Shown: positions 18,754 through 26,723, numbered from the stretch's first letter. The stretch is DNA of 49,437 nucleotides from Nitrospirota bacterium (GCA_016212185.1 JACRGX010000039.1:1-49437); one strand, 5' to 3'. Program-made: numbers and translations. Notes: generated by a model not told the origin, from the letters alone.

Positions 18754-19974
18754 TTAAATTTTACATTTCACGAAATAATCCATCAATGTATAACCTTTAT
18801 CAAATGTCATAATATTCTTTTTCTTTAAAATGGATTCATTAAAAGCAACGCCTTTATTTTTTTTCTTAATCCGGCTGTCATATATGACAAACGGCACGGG
18901 TTCATCCGTATGTGTCCTGATTTTGACAGGCGTTGCATGGTCAGGCAAAAGCAGGATGCGGTAATCTTTAAATTTTTTCAATCCTTTCAAAACCGTTCCC
19001 ACAACCTTAGAATCAAAGTCCTCTATAGCCTGAATCTTGGATTTCATGTCGCCGTTATGTCCTGCCTCATCAGGCGCCTCTACATGGAGATAAACAATAT
19101 CCACTTTCTTAAGCGCATTGATAGCAGCCCTTGCCTTGCCGAGATAATTGGTATCAAGGTAACCTGTTGCGCCTTTTACTTTAATAATTTCAAAACCGGC
19201 AGAAATGCCAAGCCCCTTTGTTAAGTCCACGGCAGAGATAAGAGCGCCTTTTAATCCGTATTTGTTTCTAAATTCAGGCATTGCCGGCTTTCTGCCCTGT
19301 CCCCACAGCCAGATGCTGTTTGCAGGCTTAAGTCCCGCCTTTATCCTTTTTTTATTTACCGGATGTGACAGAAGGACATCTTTTGATTTTTGCATCAGCT
19401 CCCTGAGAACATTGCTTCCGTTTCCGCGCGAAAGATGATTTGTAATTTTTCTGCCCGTAATATCATGGGGCGGCGTGCACTGCGCTTTATCTCTTCCGCC
19501 TTTCCAGACCATGAGATGACGGTAGCTTATTCCGGGGTAGAAAATAAATTTACTGCTGCCGATTTTGGAATTTATTTTTTTGATAAGGAGCGCCGCTTCT
19601 TTGGTGGAAATATGTCCGGCGCTGTAATCATCCATCACTGTGGCGTCAGCATTCTTTAAATTTAAAAATTTCAATGTGACGAAATTGCATCTGTAGGCCA
19701 CATCTTCCCGTCCGAGCTTCAGTCCCATAGAAGCCGCTTCAAGAGGCGCTCTGCCGCTGTAATATTTTAAGGGGTTGTAGCCGAATATTGAGAGGTTTGC
19801 CACATCAGAGCCGGGCGGAAAGCCGGGCGGGATTGTCCTTACCTTGCCGGCAATGCCTTCAGAAGCTATTTTATCCATGTTAGGCGTCCGCGCCGCCTGC
19901 AGACAGGTCCTGCCGCCTAATTCCTTTAACGGTCGGTCTGCCATCCCATCGCCGACAAGAATAATATATTTCAT
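18754..19974 (-). CDS. apgM: Cofactor-independent phosphoglycerate mutase, archaeal type
   Basis: A 406-residue alkaline-phosphatase-superfamily enzyme that interconverts 3- and 2-phosphoglycerate. VGDGMADRP (7-15) supplies a metal Asp; the GSDVANLS stretch near 54-61 holds the nucleophilic Ser; [14 protein letters not shown] and LLPDHATP carry further metal ligands. The length and sequence fit archaeal-type ApgM (about 400) and not the 510-residue bacterial GpmI. Its start overlaps the threonine synthase stop by four bases (ATGA), so it is translationally coupled to that gene. ApgM homologues are sometimes annotated as homoserine kinase (ThrH-like) when next to thrC and hom. No other homoserine kinase is visible here, so phosphorylation of homoserine is a real alternative. 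Confidence 0.85.
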   Translation of the reverse strand: MKYIILVGDGMADRPLKELGGRTCLQAARTPNMDKIASEGIAGKVRTIPPGFPPGSDVANLSIFGYNPLKYYSGRAPLEAASMGLKLGREDVAYRCNFVTLKFLNLKNADATVMDDYSAGHISTKEAALLIKKINSKIGSSKFIFYPGISYRHLMVWKGGRDKAQCTPPHDITGRKITNHLSRGNGSNVLRELMQKSKDVLLSHPVNKKRIKAGLKPANSIWLWGQGRKPAMPEFRNKYGLKGALISAVDLTKGLGISAGFEIIKVKGATGYLDTNYLGKARAAINALKKVDIVYLHVEAPDEAGHNGDMKSKIQAIEDFDSKVVGTVLKGLKKFKDYRILLLPDHATPVKIRTHTDEPVPFVIYDSRIKKKNKGVAFNESILKKKNIMTFDKGYTLMDYFVKCKI

Positions 19975-21038
19975 ATACAGCAGCCTTTTAAGGCATCTTC
20001 CAATGCCGAAAGCTCTGCCTTTATCTTCACTGTCTGTCCTGAGACCTTCAGGGCATTATCCGGGTCCTTCAACCCGTTGCCGGTCAGAGTGCAGACAACA
20101 GTATCACCGTCTTTAAAATATCCTTTTTTTGATAACTTTATCACGCCTGCAAGTGATGCAGCGGACGCAGGCTCGCAGAATATCCCTTCTCTTAATGGAA
20201 TGATTTTATAGGCCTCACGGATTTCATCGTCGGTTACAGCGTCTATTATCCCGCCGGATTCATCCCTTGCAGCCACTGCGGCTTTCCAGCTTGCGGGATT
20301 GCCGATTCTGATAGCTGTTGCAAATGTCTCAGGCTTTTCAACAGGATGCCCAAGCACGATCGGCGCTGCGCCCGCAGCCTGAAATCCAAGCATCTTAGGA
20401 AGGCTGTTGATTTTTTTGGCGGCCCGATATTCTTTATAGCCTTTCCAGTAGGCCGTTATGTTGCCGGCGTTTCCAACAGGAAGGGCATGATAAACAGGCG
20501 CCCTGCCGAGCTGGTCGCACACCTCAAATGCCGCAGTCTTCTGTCCTTCAATCCTGTAAGGATTAAGAGAATTAACAAGCGTAATCGGATGTTTTTCAAC
20601 AAGCTGTTTAACCATTCTCAATGCATCATCAAAATTGCCGTCAATCTGAAGCACCATTGCGCCGTGTATTATTGCCTGTGCAAGCTTACCCATTGCTATT
20701 TTGCCTTCAGGTATAAGGACTACCGAGGAGAGCTGCGCCTGAGCCGCATATGCGGATGCAGAGGCCGAGGTATTCCCGGTTGATGCGCAGATGACTATTT
20801 TAGAACCGGCCTCAACCGCCTTTGAAATAGCCAGCGTCATTCCTCTGTCCTTAAAAGAGCCTGTTGGATTGGCGCCTTCGTATTTAAAATACAGATTAAG
20901 CTTTCTCCCTATTATATCATCCAGATTTAACGCTTTCAGCAACGGCGTGTTTCCCTCATTAAGCGTGACAGTGGGCGTACCGGCCGTTACAGGCAGGAAT
21001 TCCCTGTAGCAATTAATTAATCCTTTCCAGCAGTGCAT
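19971..21038 (-). CDS. thrC: Threonine synthase, short form
   Basis: A 355-residue PLP enzyme of fold type II that turns O-phosphohomoserine into threonine. The Schiff-base Lys is Lys63 in [27 protein letters not shown] is the phosphate/PLP loop, and GNAGN lies near 190. It lacks the N-terminal zinc ribbon found in the second copy (21821-23056). [17 protein letters not shown] is a typical start of this subgroup. It sits between a NIL-domain protein, two bases from its stop, and ApgM with a four-base overlap, so all three are probably one transcript. The second threonine synthase nearby raises the question of whether one copy makes homocysteine instead. Confidence 0.9.
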   Translation of the reverse strand: MHCWKGLINCYREFLPVTAGTPTVTLNEGNTPLLKALNLDDIIGRKLNLYFKYEGANPTGSFKDRGMTLAISKAVEAGSKIVICASTGNTSASASAYAAQAQLSSVVLIPEGKIAMGKLAQAIIHGAMVLQIDGNFDDALRMVKQLVEKHPITLVNSLNPYRIEGQKTAAFEVCDQLGRAPVYHALPVGNAGNITAYWKGYKEYRAAKKINSLPKMLGFQAAGAAPIVLGHPVEKPETFATAIRIGNPASWKAAVAARDESGGIIDAVTDDEIREAYKIIPLREGIFCEPASAASLAGVIKLSKKGYFKDGDTVVCTLTGNGLKDPDNALKVSGQTVKIKAELSALEDALKGCCI

Positions 21039-21040
21039 AG

Positions 21041-21277
21041 TTATTCCAGTATGTCTCCTTCCACGAGTTCTACTTCAACGCCCTGCTGTTGAAGGGAGTC
21101 TATTCCCTTCTGCAGATTCTCCTCAAGCCCCTCAATCTCAAGCACCATTTCACCGATTGTTTCAGTGACTTTAGCCCTCCTGATATTAGGCATAAGGTCA
21201 AACTGCTTGGCCATAGTGAATATAACAGGCCTTCTTATAAGCTGCGGCGGAAAAGTCAGCTTTATCCGCTTTTTCAT
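21041..21277 (-). CDS. Stand-alone NIL-domain protein
   Basis: Seventy-eight residues, all one NIL domain: [19 protein letters not shown], then [20 protein letters not shown] and a closing ELVEGDILE. The domain is best known as the C-terminal methionine-sensing part of MetN. It also occurs in the NIL-ferredoxin that methanogens use with COG1900 to make homocysteine from aspartate semialdehyde. A free NIL protein two bases upstream of thrC, and beside hom, tusA and a sulfur carrier, suggests a methionine-related role, either allosteric sensing or catalysis. That role is inference; the domain call is firm. Confidence 0.85.
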   Translation of the reverse strand: MKKRIKLTFPPQLIRRPVIFTMAKQFDLMPNIRRAKVTETIGEMVLEIEGLEENLQKGIDSLQQQGVEVELVEGDILE

Positions 21278-21322
21278 TTCTCCTCCTTATTCTGCGTAAA
21301 CATATTAACCACAGGGAAAATA

Positions 21323-21415
21323 CTCATTGTAAATTTATTCCCGACCTGTCGGGACAAATTTAGCATTTAAAATTTGCATTTTGAAATGCTAATTGATAAT
21401 TTTGCAATTAAAAAC
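21323..21415. repeat. AT-rich intergenic repeat, family C copy 1
   Basis: TCATTGTAAATTTATTCCCG followed by a CCCGACCTGTCGGG hairpin and TTTGCATTTTGAAATGCTAA. It is almost identical to 28561-28655 and partly repeated at 35212-35267. Its right end runs into the 3' end of the sulfur-carrier gene and supplies that gene's stop codon. Confidence 0.8.
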
Positions 21416-21707
21416 GCTGTTTCTTCTCCGCGCCCCCTGCAATTGCCGGGACTATGGAAATCTCATCGCCGTCTTTTACCTGCGTTTCTTCGGCTTTTAA
21501 AAATCTTATGTCCTCTTCATTGACATAGACATTAACGAACCTTCTTATTTTTCCCGCCTCGGAGATTCTTTCGCCAATGCCGAGGTACTGAGACTCCAAA
21601 TCGTTGATAACACCTATAACTGTCATGACTACCGGGCTACTCGTTACTTCCTCTTTCCCCTGAGTTAATCTTTGAAGCGGAACGGGGATTCTTACTTTTA
21701 CAGGCAT
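21408..21707 (-). CDS. MoaD/ThiS-like sulfur-carrier protein with a tail after Gly-Gly
   Basis: A 99-residue beta-grasp protein: VKVRIPVPLQRLTQGKEE at the N-terminus, then GVINDLESQYLGI, VYVNEEDIRFL, and DGDEISIVPAIAGG. Sulfur carriers of this type are adenylated by an E1-like enzyme at a C-terminal Gly-Gly and then thiocarboxylated. Here Gly91-Gly92 is followed by AEKKQRF, encoded partly by intergenic repeat. Carriers with extra residues exist (CysO/HcyS type) and are trimmed by a JAMM protease; none is visible in this window. The partners MoeB/ThiF and TusA lie 1.7-2.8 kb upstream. AGGAGG precedes the ATG. The likely role is sulfur delivery to amino-acid synthesis; molybdopterin or thiamine synthesis is less likely because no moa/thi genes are near. 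Confidence 0.85.
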   Translation of the reverse strand: MPVKVRIPVPLQRLTQGKEEVTSSPVVMTVIGVINDLESQYLGIGERISEAGKIRRFVNVYVNEEDIRFLKAEETQVKDGDEISIVPAIAGGAEKKQRF

Positions 21708-21740
21708 TTCTTATAATCACCTCCTATTATTATTATAAAG

Positions 21741-21824
21741 ATAGTTCAAGATGGTTTAATATTGTTCAAAATGGCTCAAATTTGAACTATTTAAACTATT
21801 TGAACAATATTTATATTGAACTAT
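21741..21824. repeat. Imperfect inverted repeat between thrC2 and the sulfur-carrier gene
   Basis: ATAGTTCAAG... at the left is mirrored by ...TTGAACTAT at the right, with internal TTTGAACTATTTAAACTATT. The whole 84-base span can fold into an AT-rich hairpin in the transcript. It overlaps the thrC2 stop codon and ends before the carrier's ribosome site, so it may weaken read-through or be filler sequence. Confidence 0.6.
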
Positions 21825-23056
21825 GTTTTTATCTTTTTCAGCGCTTCTTCAAAAGACGCCATGTTAGGCTTAATATAAGAAGGCTCTTTTGTATGACCCA
21901 TAAGCGCCTCCTGAGTCTTAAGCCCGTTGCCGGTAATGCAAATGACAGTCAGGCTGTCCTTAGATATATAACCCGCCTTTATAAGCTTGATTGCTGATGC
22001 AAGCGTCACGCCGCCTGCCGTCTCTGTAAAAATTCCTTCAGTCCTTGCCAGCAGTTTAATGGCGTCTATGATTTCCTGGTCAGACACATCCTCCCCGAAT
22101 CCTCCGCTCTCTTTTACAGCCTGCAGCGCATAAAATCCGTCTGCAGGATTGCCGATTGCAAGGGATTTGGCAATTGTATCAGGCTTGACGGGTTTAATAA
22201 CATCAACCTTCTGTTTTAACGCGGTAACAATAGGGCAGCAGCCGCTGGCCTGCGCTGCAAAGGCCTTTGTCTTCATTTCACCTATCAGCCCTATCTCCTT
22301 CATTTCCTTAAAACTTTTCCAGATTTTTGTGAGAAGGGAGCCGCTTGCGCACGGCACTATCACATTGTCTGGAGCGCGCCATCCGAGCTGTTCAGCAATC
22401 TCATAGCCATGCGTCTTTGAGCCTTCAGCATAAAACGGTCTGATGTTTATGTTGACAAATGCCCACCGGTACCTGTTTGCAACCTCGCTGCAAAGCCTGT
22501 TAACCTCATCATAATTGCCTTCCACTGCAATCAGGTTCGGCTCATAGACAAGGGATGCGACTATCTTGCTTTTCTCAAGGCTTGCCGGTATAAAAATAAA
22601 TCTCTTAAATCCTGCCTTGGCTCCCTGAGCAGACACCGCATGAGCCAGGTTGCCTGTAGAGGCGCATGCAACTGTGTCAAAACCGAATTCCTTGGCCTTC
22701 GTAAGAGCAACTGCAACCACCCGGTCCTTAAACGATAATGTCGGGTGTGCAACCGTATCGTCTTTTATATACAACTCTTTAAGTCCGAGAACTCCGGCAA
22801 GGTTGTCTGCCCTGATAAGCGGGGTAAACCCCGATTGCAGTCCTGAGTACGGCTCTCCATCTATAGGCAAAAGCTCCTTGTAACGCCAGAGGTTTTGCGG
22901 TCTTGATTGAATCTTTTCCCTGGTCAGCGTCTTTCTGATGCCTTCATAATCATAGATTACTTCAAGCGGACCAAAGCAAAACTCGCATACATATATAGGG
23001 TCAACGGGATATTCCCGGCCGCATTCCCTGCATTTAAGTCCTCTTACAAAACTCAA
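21821..23056 (-). CDS. thrC: Threonine synthase with N-terminal zinc ribbon
   Basis: A 411-residue PLP enzyme. An N-terminal ribbon has Cys9, Cys12, Cys24 and Cys27 (LKCRECG, YVCEFCFGP). The PLP Lys is Lys110 in TLSFKDRVV, followed by CASTGNLAHAVSA; GSLLTKIWKSF and ITGNGLKTQEAL come later. Zinc-ribbon threonine synthases are common in bacteria and archaea and use O-phosphohomoserine. This is the second threonine synthase within 2 kb and the two are only distantly similar, so it is an old paralogue and not a recent duplication. It precedes the sulfur-carrier gene. A homocysteine-forming activity (replacing phosphate by sulfide from the carrier) is a speculative alternative for one of the two. 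Confidence 0.9.
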   Translation of the reverse strand: MSFVRGLKCRECGREYPVDPIYVCEFCFGPLEVIYDYEGIRKTLTREKIQSRPQNLWRYKELLPIDGEPYSGLQSGFTPLIRADNLAGVLGLKELYIKDDTVAHPTLSFKDRVVAVALTKAKEFGFDTVACASTGNLAHAVSAQGAKAGFKRFIFIPASLEKSKIVASLVYEPNLIAVEGNYDEVNRLCSEVANRYRWAFVNINIRPFYAEGSKTHGYEIAEQLGWRAPDNVIVPCASGSLLTKIWKSFKEMKEIGLIGEMKTKAFAAQASGCCPIVTALKQKVDVIKPVKPDTIAKSLAIGNPADGFYALQAVKESGGFGEDVSDQEIIDAIKLLARTEGIFTETAGGVTLASAIKLIKAGYISKDSLTVICITGNGLKTQEALMGHTKEPSYIKPNMASFEEALKKIKT

Positions 23057-23118
23057 GTTTTACCTCCTCTCTCTTGGCAACTATTAATAACTATAATATT
23101 AATGTCTTATTATACATT

Positions 23119-23182
23119 GTCATTCCTGCGAAAGCAGGAATCCAGAGAAACAGACTGGATTCCGTGTCAAGCACGGAATGAC
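23119..23182. repeat. REP-like palindrome, copy 3
   Basis: GTCATTCCTGCGAAAGCAGG opens and CACGGAATGAC closes, as in copies 1 and 2. It forms the left shoulder of the inverted-repeat element at 23211-23358; a half copy (ATTCCGGACAAGCCGGAAT, 23363-23386) forms the right shoulder. The 354-base gap 23057-23410 holds only these repeats and no gene. Confidence 0.75.
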
Positions 23183-23210
23183 AGCTAATGAAATACCCCT
23201 GCAAAGGCAT

Positions 23211-23358
23211 GTGTGTCTGAAAAACTTTAAGGGCAACACATTAAAAGTCATGCTGCTTTTTATAAACATACAGAAGCAATTACTTAAAACTTTTTGCAGC
23301 ATGACAGATAATAATCATGGTTGCGTTTTTAAAGTTTTAAGGACATATATGCCTTTGC
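23211..23358. repeat. MITE-like nested inverted-repeat element, copy 1
   Basis: Terminal inverted repeats of about 38 bases begin GCAAAGGCATGTGTGTC and end ATATGCCTTTGC. Inside is a second inverted pair, GTCATGCTGC (23247) and GCAGCATGAC (23296). The whole element folds into one long hairpin. Two more copies are at 25815 and 31419. It has no coding capacity and no transposase is in the window, so it is either a non-autonomous mobile element or a structured RNA/DNA element. Confidence 0.75.
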
Positions 23359-23410
23359 AAAATGATTCCGGACAAGCCGGAATGACAAATAAAGGAATAT
23401 TCACCTTAAT

Positions 23411-24211
23411 TTACAGCGTGCAGTACTCCTGAGAATAATCTGCCAGCTCCGTGATAGTAGGATTAGCGCCGCATATGGCGCAGTCAGGATTTTTCGGCAC
23501 CCTCACTTTTCTGAAACTCGTTGCAAGCGCATTATAGATAAGCAGTTCACCTTTTAATGGTTTGCCTTTGCCGAGTATGAGTTTTAAAACCTCTGTGGCC
23601 TGAAGCGCGCCGACGACTCCCGGCAAAACCCCGAGCACGCCTGCCTCCTGACATGATGGAACAAGACCGGGCGGAGGCGGAGACTCAAAAAGACAGCGGT
23701 AGCATGGTCCGTCTCCGGGAAGTATTGTCGTAATCTGTCCCTCAAATCTTAAAATAGCGCCGCTTACAAGGGGCTTTTTAAGCATAACGCATGCATCATT
23801 AATAAGATATCTCGTTGGAAAATTGTCAGTCCCGTCAACCACTATGTCGTAGTCTTTCATCAAGTCAAGTATATTGGTATTTGTAAGCCTTTCTTTGACA
23901 GGTATCACGTTTACGTCGGGGTTCAATGCCTCAAAGGTCTTCTTTGCCGAATCCGCCTTATTGACCCCAAGCGTTTTAACGCTGTGAGCAATCTGCCTTT
24001 GCAGATTGCTGAGCTCAACATTATCGTTGTCCACAAGCGCAAGAGTGCCGACGCCCGCAGCCGCGAGGTAATACCCGACAGGACAGCCAAGCCCGCCGGC
24101 GCCGATTACGAGAACCTTTGCTTCGGATATTTTTTTCTGCCCTTTGCCTCCGACCTCCGGCAGTATAATATGACGGCTGTATCTTTGAAGCTGTTCTTCC
24201 GTAAGTTCCAT
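23411..24211 (-). CDS. moeB: E1-like sulfur-carrier adenylyltransferase (MoeB/ThiF family)
   Basis: A 266-residue enzyme that adenylates the C-terminal glycine of a ubiquitin-like sulfur carrier. Opening MELTEEQLQRYSRHIILPE is standard for MoeB/ThiF. ATP site GAGGLG at 37-42, then DNDNVELSNLQRQI; GTDNFPTRYLIND; zinc pairs Cys170/Cys173 and Cys244/Cys247; Cys187 in VPSCQEAG is the likely catalytic Cys. The start at 24211 is chosen because it overlaps the tusA stop by one base (TAATG) and has AGAGGTG upstream; a longer reading from 24247 would add 12 residues lying inside tusA. There is no rhodanese domain. With TusA and the MoaD-like protein it makes a complete carrier-charging set. Confidence 0.9.
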   Translation of the reverse strand: MELTEEQLQRYSRHIILPEVGGKGQKKISEAKVLVIGAGGLGCPVGYYLAAAGVGTLALVDNDNVELSNLQRQIAHSVKTLGVNKADSAKKTFEALNPDVNVIPVKERLTNTNILDLMKDYDIVVDGTDNFPTRYLINDACVMLKKPLVSGAILRFEGQITTILPGDGPCYRCLFESPPPPGLVPSCQEAGVLGVLPGVVGALQATEVLKLILGKGKPLKGELLIYNALATSFRKVRVPKNPDCAICGANPTITELADYSQEYCTL

Positions 24212-24459
24212 TAGTCTGCCACCTCTTTTCTCACATGGATTATCCAATCAGTGGGATTTATTTTTTCCACCTTAAGAACGGCATGACCGTAATTGAGCAT
24301 CGCCTTGGGAATGCTTTCAGCCGCCTCCGGATAGTCCAGCAATATTTCAAGGACCTGCCCCACGTCTATACCCTCTATGGCAAGTTTGGATTTCACCAGA
24401 GTATACGGACAAACCACGCCCTTGATATTTAATGTCTTATCTATTTTTATTTCCGACAT
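24211..24459 (-). CDS. tusA: TusA-family sulfurtransferase
   Basis: Eighty-two residues with the family signature NIKGVVCPYTLVKSKLAI: Cys17-Pro18 is the persulfide-carrying site. Two strands and two helices follow, ending IIHVRKEVAD. TusA proteins relay sulfane sulfur to tRNA thiolation, molybdenum cofactor synthesis or dissimilatory sulfur pathways. Here it is locked between hom and the E1-like gene with one-base overlaps (TAATG) on both sides, so translation is coupled. The context points to sulfur delivery for the MoaD-like carrier and amino-acid synthesis and away from tRNA thiolation. DsrE or rhodanese partners are absent. Confidence 0.9.
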   Translation of the reverse strand: MSEIKIDKTLNIKGVVCPYTLVKSKLAIEGIDVGQVLEILLDYPEAAESIPKAMLNYGHAVLKVEKINPTDWIIHVRKEVAD

Positions 24460-25772
24460 TAATTATTTCCCCTTCCCTCAATTCTTATTAAAGCGGTCCT
24501 GTCCGATACAACCGGCAATTTATCAATTTCCGTGAGTGCGCGGACCACATCCATTTCTTTTGCCTCGTGGGTCATCATTACAAGAGGAACGGCTTTCTCC
24601 TTTTTTCTGCCCTTCTGTATCACGGACTCAATGCTTATATTGCATGCGCCGAGTATGCCGGCAATCCTGGACAAAACCCCAGGCTTGTCAATCGCAGAAA
24701 ATCTGAAGTAATACCGACTCAGCACATTCTCCATGTTTTTTATCTTTAAGCCGGATATTTCAGGCATGCCGAGCCCCTGTATCCTGCCTATGGAGCCGGA
24801 TTTTATATTTCTTGCCGTATCAACGATATCGCTTACGACAGCGCTTGCCGTCGGCATCTCTCCGGCTCCCCTGCCGTAGTAAAGCTGAGAGCCGATTGCA
24901 TCACCTTCAACATATATCGCATTAAATACGCCGTCTATGCTGGATATGAGCTGTTCTTTCGGGAGCATCGTTGGATGCACCCGAAGTTCCACCTCACCCC
25001 CGCTCTGCTTTGCTATGGCCAGGAGTTTAATCTTATAACCGAGGGCGGACGCAAAATTAATGTCCAGCGGCGTTATTCTCGTTATGCCTTCCGTATATAT
25101 TTTTTTAAATGAAACCGGTATTCCGAAAGACAGCGAGGCAAGAATTGCAAGCTTATGCGCTGTATCAATCCCCTCAACATCAAAGGTCGGGTCTGTCTCA
25201 GCGTATCCAAGCGCCTGCGCCTCCTTCAAGGCATCTGAAAATTCAACTTTTTCCTCCGTCATTTTTGTAAGGATGTAGTTTGACGTTCCGTTTATTATTC
25301 CGTACACCGCCTGAATGTTATTGGCAATTAACGCCTCCCGCACAATCTTTATAATCGGGATACTGCCGGCAACCGCCGCTTCAAAACCAAGCTCAACCTT
25401 TTTTTTCTTCATAAAATTAAAAACATCGGGGCCCTCGGTTGCAAGAAGCGCCTTGTTGGCGGTTACCACATGTTTCCCCTTTTTTAGCGCCTCAAGGATA
25501 AATTCTTTCGCAGGATGAATACCTCCGATAAGCTCAACCACTATATCAATGCCAGGGTCGTTCAGCAGCGCTTTTGCATCATTGATAAGTAGGCCGGCCG
25601 GCAGTTTAATCCCCCGGTCTCTTTTGACATCAAGGTCCGCAATTCCGGCTAAGACAACAGGAAAACCGAGTCTCCGCTTTAATTCATCCCTCTTCTCAAG
25701 TAGTATCCTTGCGACTCCGGCGCCGACTGTGCCAAAGCCGATAATACCTATTTTGACCGCTGATTTTTTCAA
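24459..25772 (-). CDS. hom: Homoserine dehydrogenase
   Basis: A 437-residue NAD(P)H enzyme reducing aspartate semialdehyde to homoserine. Rossmann motif GIIGFGTVGAGV (9-20), ANKALLATEG, GIINGTSNYILTKM, then AEADPT-type segment YAETDPTFDVEGIDTAHKLAIL with the catalytic region. A C-terminal ACT domain (FRFSAIDKPGVLSRIAGILG) is the threonine-feedback site. The chosen start is TTG at 25772, directly after AAAAGGAGAAAA, and gives MKKSAVKIGIIGFG. An ATG at 25811 would add 13 unconserved residues and sits next to a repeat element. It is first in the tight hom-tusA-moeB unit, linking homoserine supply to sulfur transfer. Confidence 0.92.
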   Translation of the reverse strand: MKKSAVKIGIIGFGTVGAGVARILLEKRDELKRRLGFPVVLAGIADLDVKRDRGIKLPAGLLINDAKALLNDPGIDIVVELIGGIHPAKEFILEALKKGKHVVTANKALLATEGPDVFNFMKKKKVELGFEAAVAGSIPIIKIVREALIANNIQAVYGIINGTSNYILTKMTEEKVEFSDALKEAQALGYAETDPTFDVEGIDTAHKLAILASLSFGIPVSFKKIYTEGITRITPLDINFASALGYKIKLLAIAKQSGGEVELRVHPTMLPKEQLISSIDGVFNAIYVEGDAIGSQLYYGRGAGEMPTASAVVSDIVDTARNIKSGSIGRIQGLGMPEISGLKIKNMENVLSRYYFRFSAIDKPGVLSRIAGILGACNISIESVIQKGRKKEKAVPLVMMTHEAKEMDVVRALTEIDKLPVVSDRTALIRIEGRGNN

Positions 25773-25814
25773 TTTTCTCCTTTTTTTTGTAAATGTCACT
25801 ACATCCTGCACCCT

Positions 25815-25967
25815 AAAGGCATATATGTCCGAAAAACTTTAAGGGCAACACCTTAGAAGTCATGCTGCCTTTTACAGATAGTTCACAGCAAAGACCTTAA
25901 ACTTTTTGCAGCATGACATAATAATCATTGTTGCTTTCTTAAAGTTTCAAGGGCATGTATGCCTTTG
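25815..25967. repeat. MITE-like nested inverted-repeat element, copy 2
   Basis: AAAGGCATATATGTCCG at the left pairs with GGGCATGTATGCCTTT at the right, with inner GTCATGCTGC and GCAGCATGAC. A REP half-element (GATTCCGGACAAGCCGGAAT) follows at 25973, exactly as it follows copy 1. It lies upstream of hom and fills most of the 333-base gap to coaE. Confidence 0.75.
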
Positions 25968-26071
25968 TAAAACGATTCCGGACAAGCCGGAATGACAGAT
26001 TAAGAAAAGCACAACCTGCCTCCTCATTTTCAGAGGATAACTTCCAGTAATTTAATATTATGCTTTAACCA

Positions 26072-26100
26072 GTGAGATTTATTCAAGTATTTGTTATAAT
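26072..26100 (+). promoter_or_regulatory. Promoter giving a near-leaderless coaE transcript
   Basis: A perfect TATAAT lies at 26095-26100 with a weak -35 (GTGAGA, 26072-26077, 17-base spacer). The ATG at 26106 falls where transcription should begin, and no Shine-Dalgarno sequence precedes it. Confidence 0.45.
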
Positions 26101-26105
26101 TCCTC

Positions 26106-26708
26106 ATGCCGTTTATAGGGCTTACCGGTAATTTCGGAATGGGGAAGACCACTGTTCTGAAAATGTTTAAAAACCTGGGCGCATATACAATTAATGCCGA
26201 CAGGCTCGTTTCCGGCCTTTTAAGGAAACCTGCAATAATAAATAAATTAGTCAAAATCTTCGGCAGAGAAATTCTGACAAAAAGGGCGGGCAAAACATCA
26301 TTAAATAAAAAACATATTGCAGGCATAATTTTCAATAACCCCAAAAAAAGAATTCTGATTGAAAAAACAATTCACCCCGAAGTCATAAAGACTGCAAAGG
26401 GCATAAAGAATGAAATAACAGCCGCTAAGCCCTCATCAACAGTTATCTTTGAAATCCCGCTGCTTTTTGAATCACACTGTGAAAATATCTTTGACGGAAT
26501 TATTGTTGTTTATTGCAGCAAAAAAACAGCGGTCAGGCGCCTGCTCAAAAAAGGCTTTTCAAAAGATGAAATCGTAAAAAGATTCTGTGCGCAAATTCCC
26601 GTTTCCAGAAAAAAAACATCGGCGGATTTCCTGATAAATAATAATTCCACCCATAATGATTTACGGCTGAGGGTTCACGCCGTTTCTAAAAAGCTCAAAA
26701 TAAAATAA
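26106..26708 (+). CDS. coaE: Dephospho-CoA kinase
   Basis: A 200-residue P-loop kinase that completes CoA by phosphorylating dephospho-CoA at the 3' hydroxyl. P-loop GNFGMGKTT (8-16), then YTINADRLVSGLLR in place of the usual ADxxxH, HPEV in the CoA-domain region, and VIFEIPLLFES, the family's E-IPLLFE motif. The length matches the family. One of only two complete plus-strand genes here, it is convergent with the secreted protein downstream (15-base gap). The -10 box abuts the ATG, so its mRNA may be leaderless. Confidence 0.9.
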   Translation: MPFIGLTGNFGMGKTTVLKMFKNLGAYTINADRLVSGLLRKPAIINKLVKIFGREILTKRAGKTSLNKKHIAGIIFNNPKKRILIEKTIHPEVIKTAKGIKNEITAAKPSSTVIFEIPLLFESHCENIFDGIIVVYCSKKTAVRRLLKKGFSKDEIVKRFCAQIPVSRKKTSADFLINNNSTHNDLRLRVHAVSKKLKIK

Positions 26709-26723
26709 CCGCCCGCATGCAGT

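Noticed and set aside
23119-23386. CRISPR-like repeat array
   Set aside because: The repeats are palindromes of differing length without regular spacers, and no cas genes are present.
23411-24247. Longer start for the E1-like gene at 24247
   Set aside because: Extra residues lie within tusA and are not conserved; the TAATG overlap with a ribosome site at 24211 is better.
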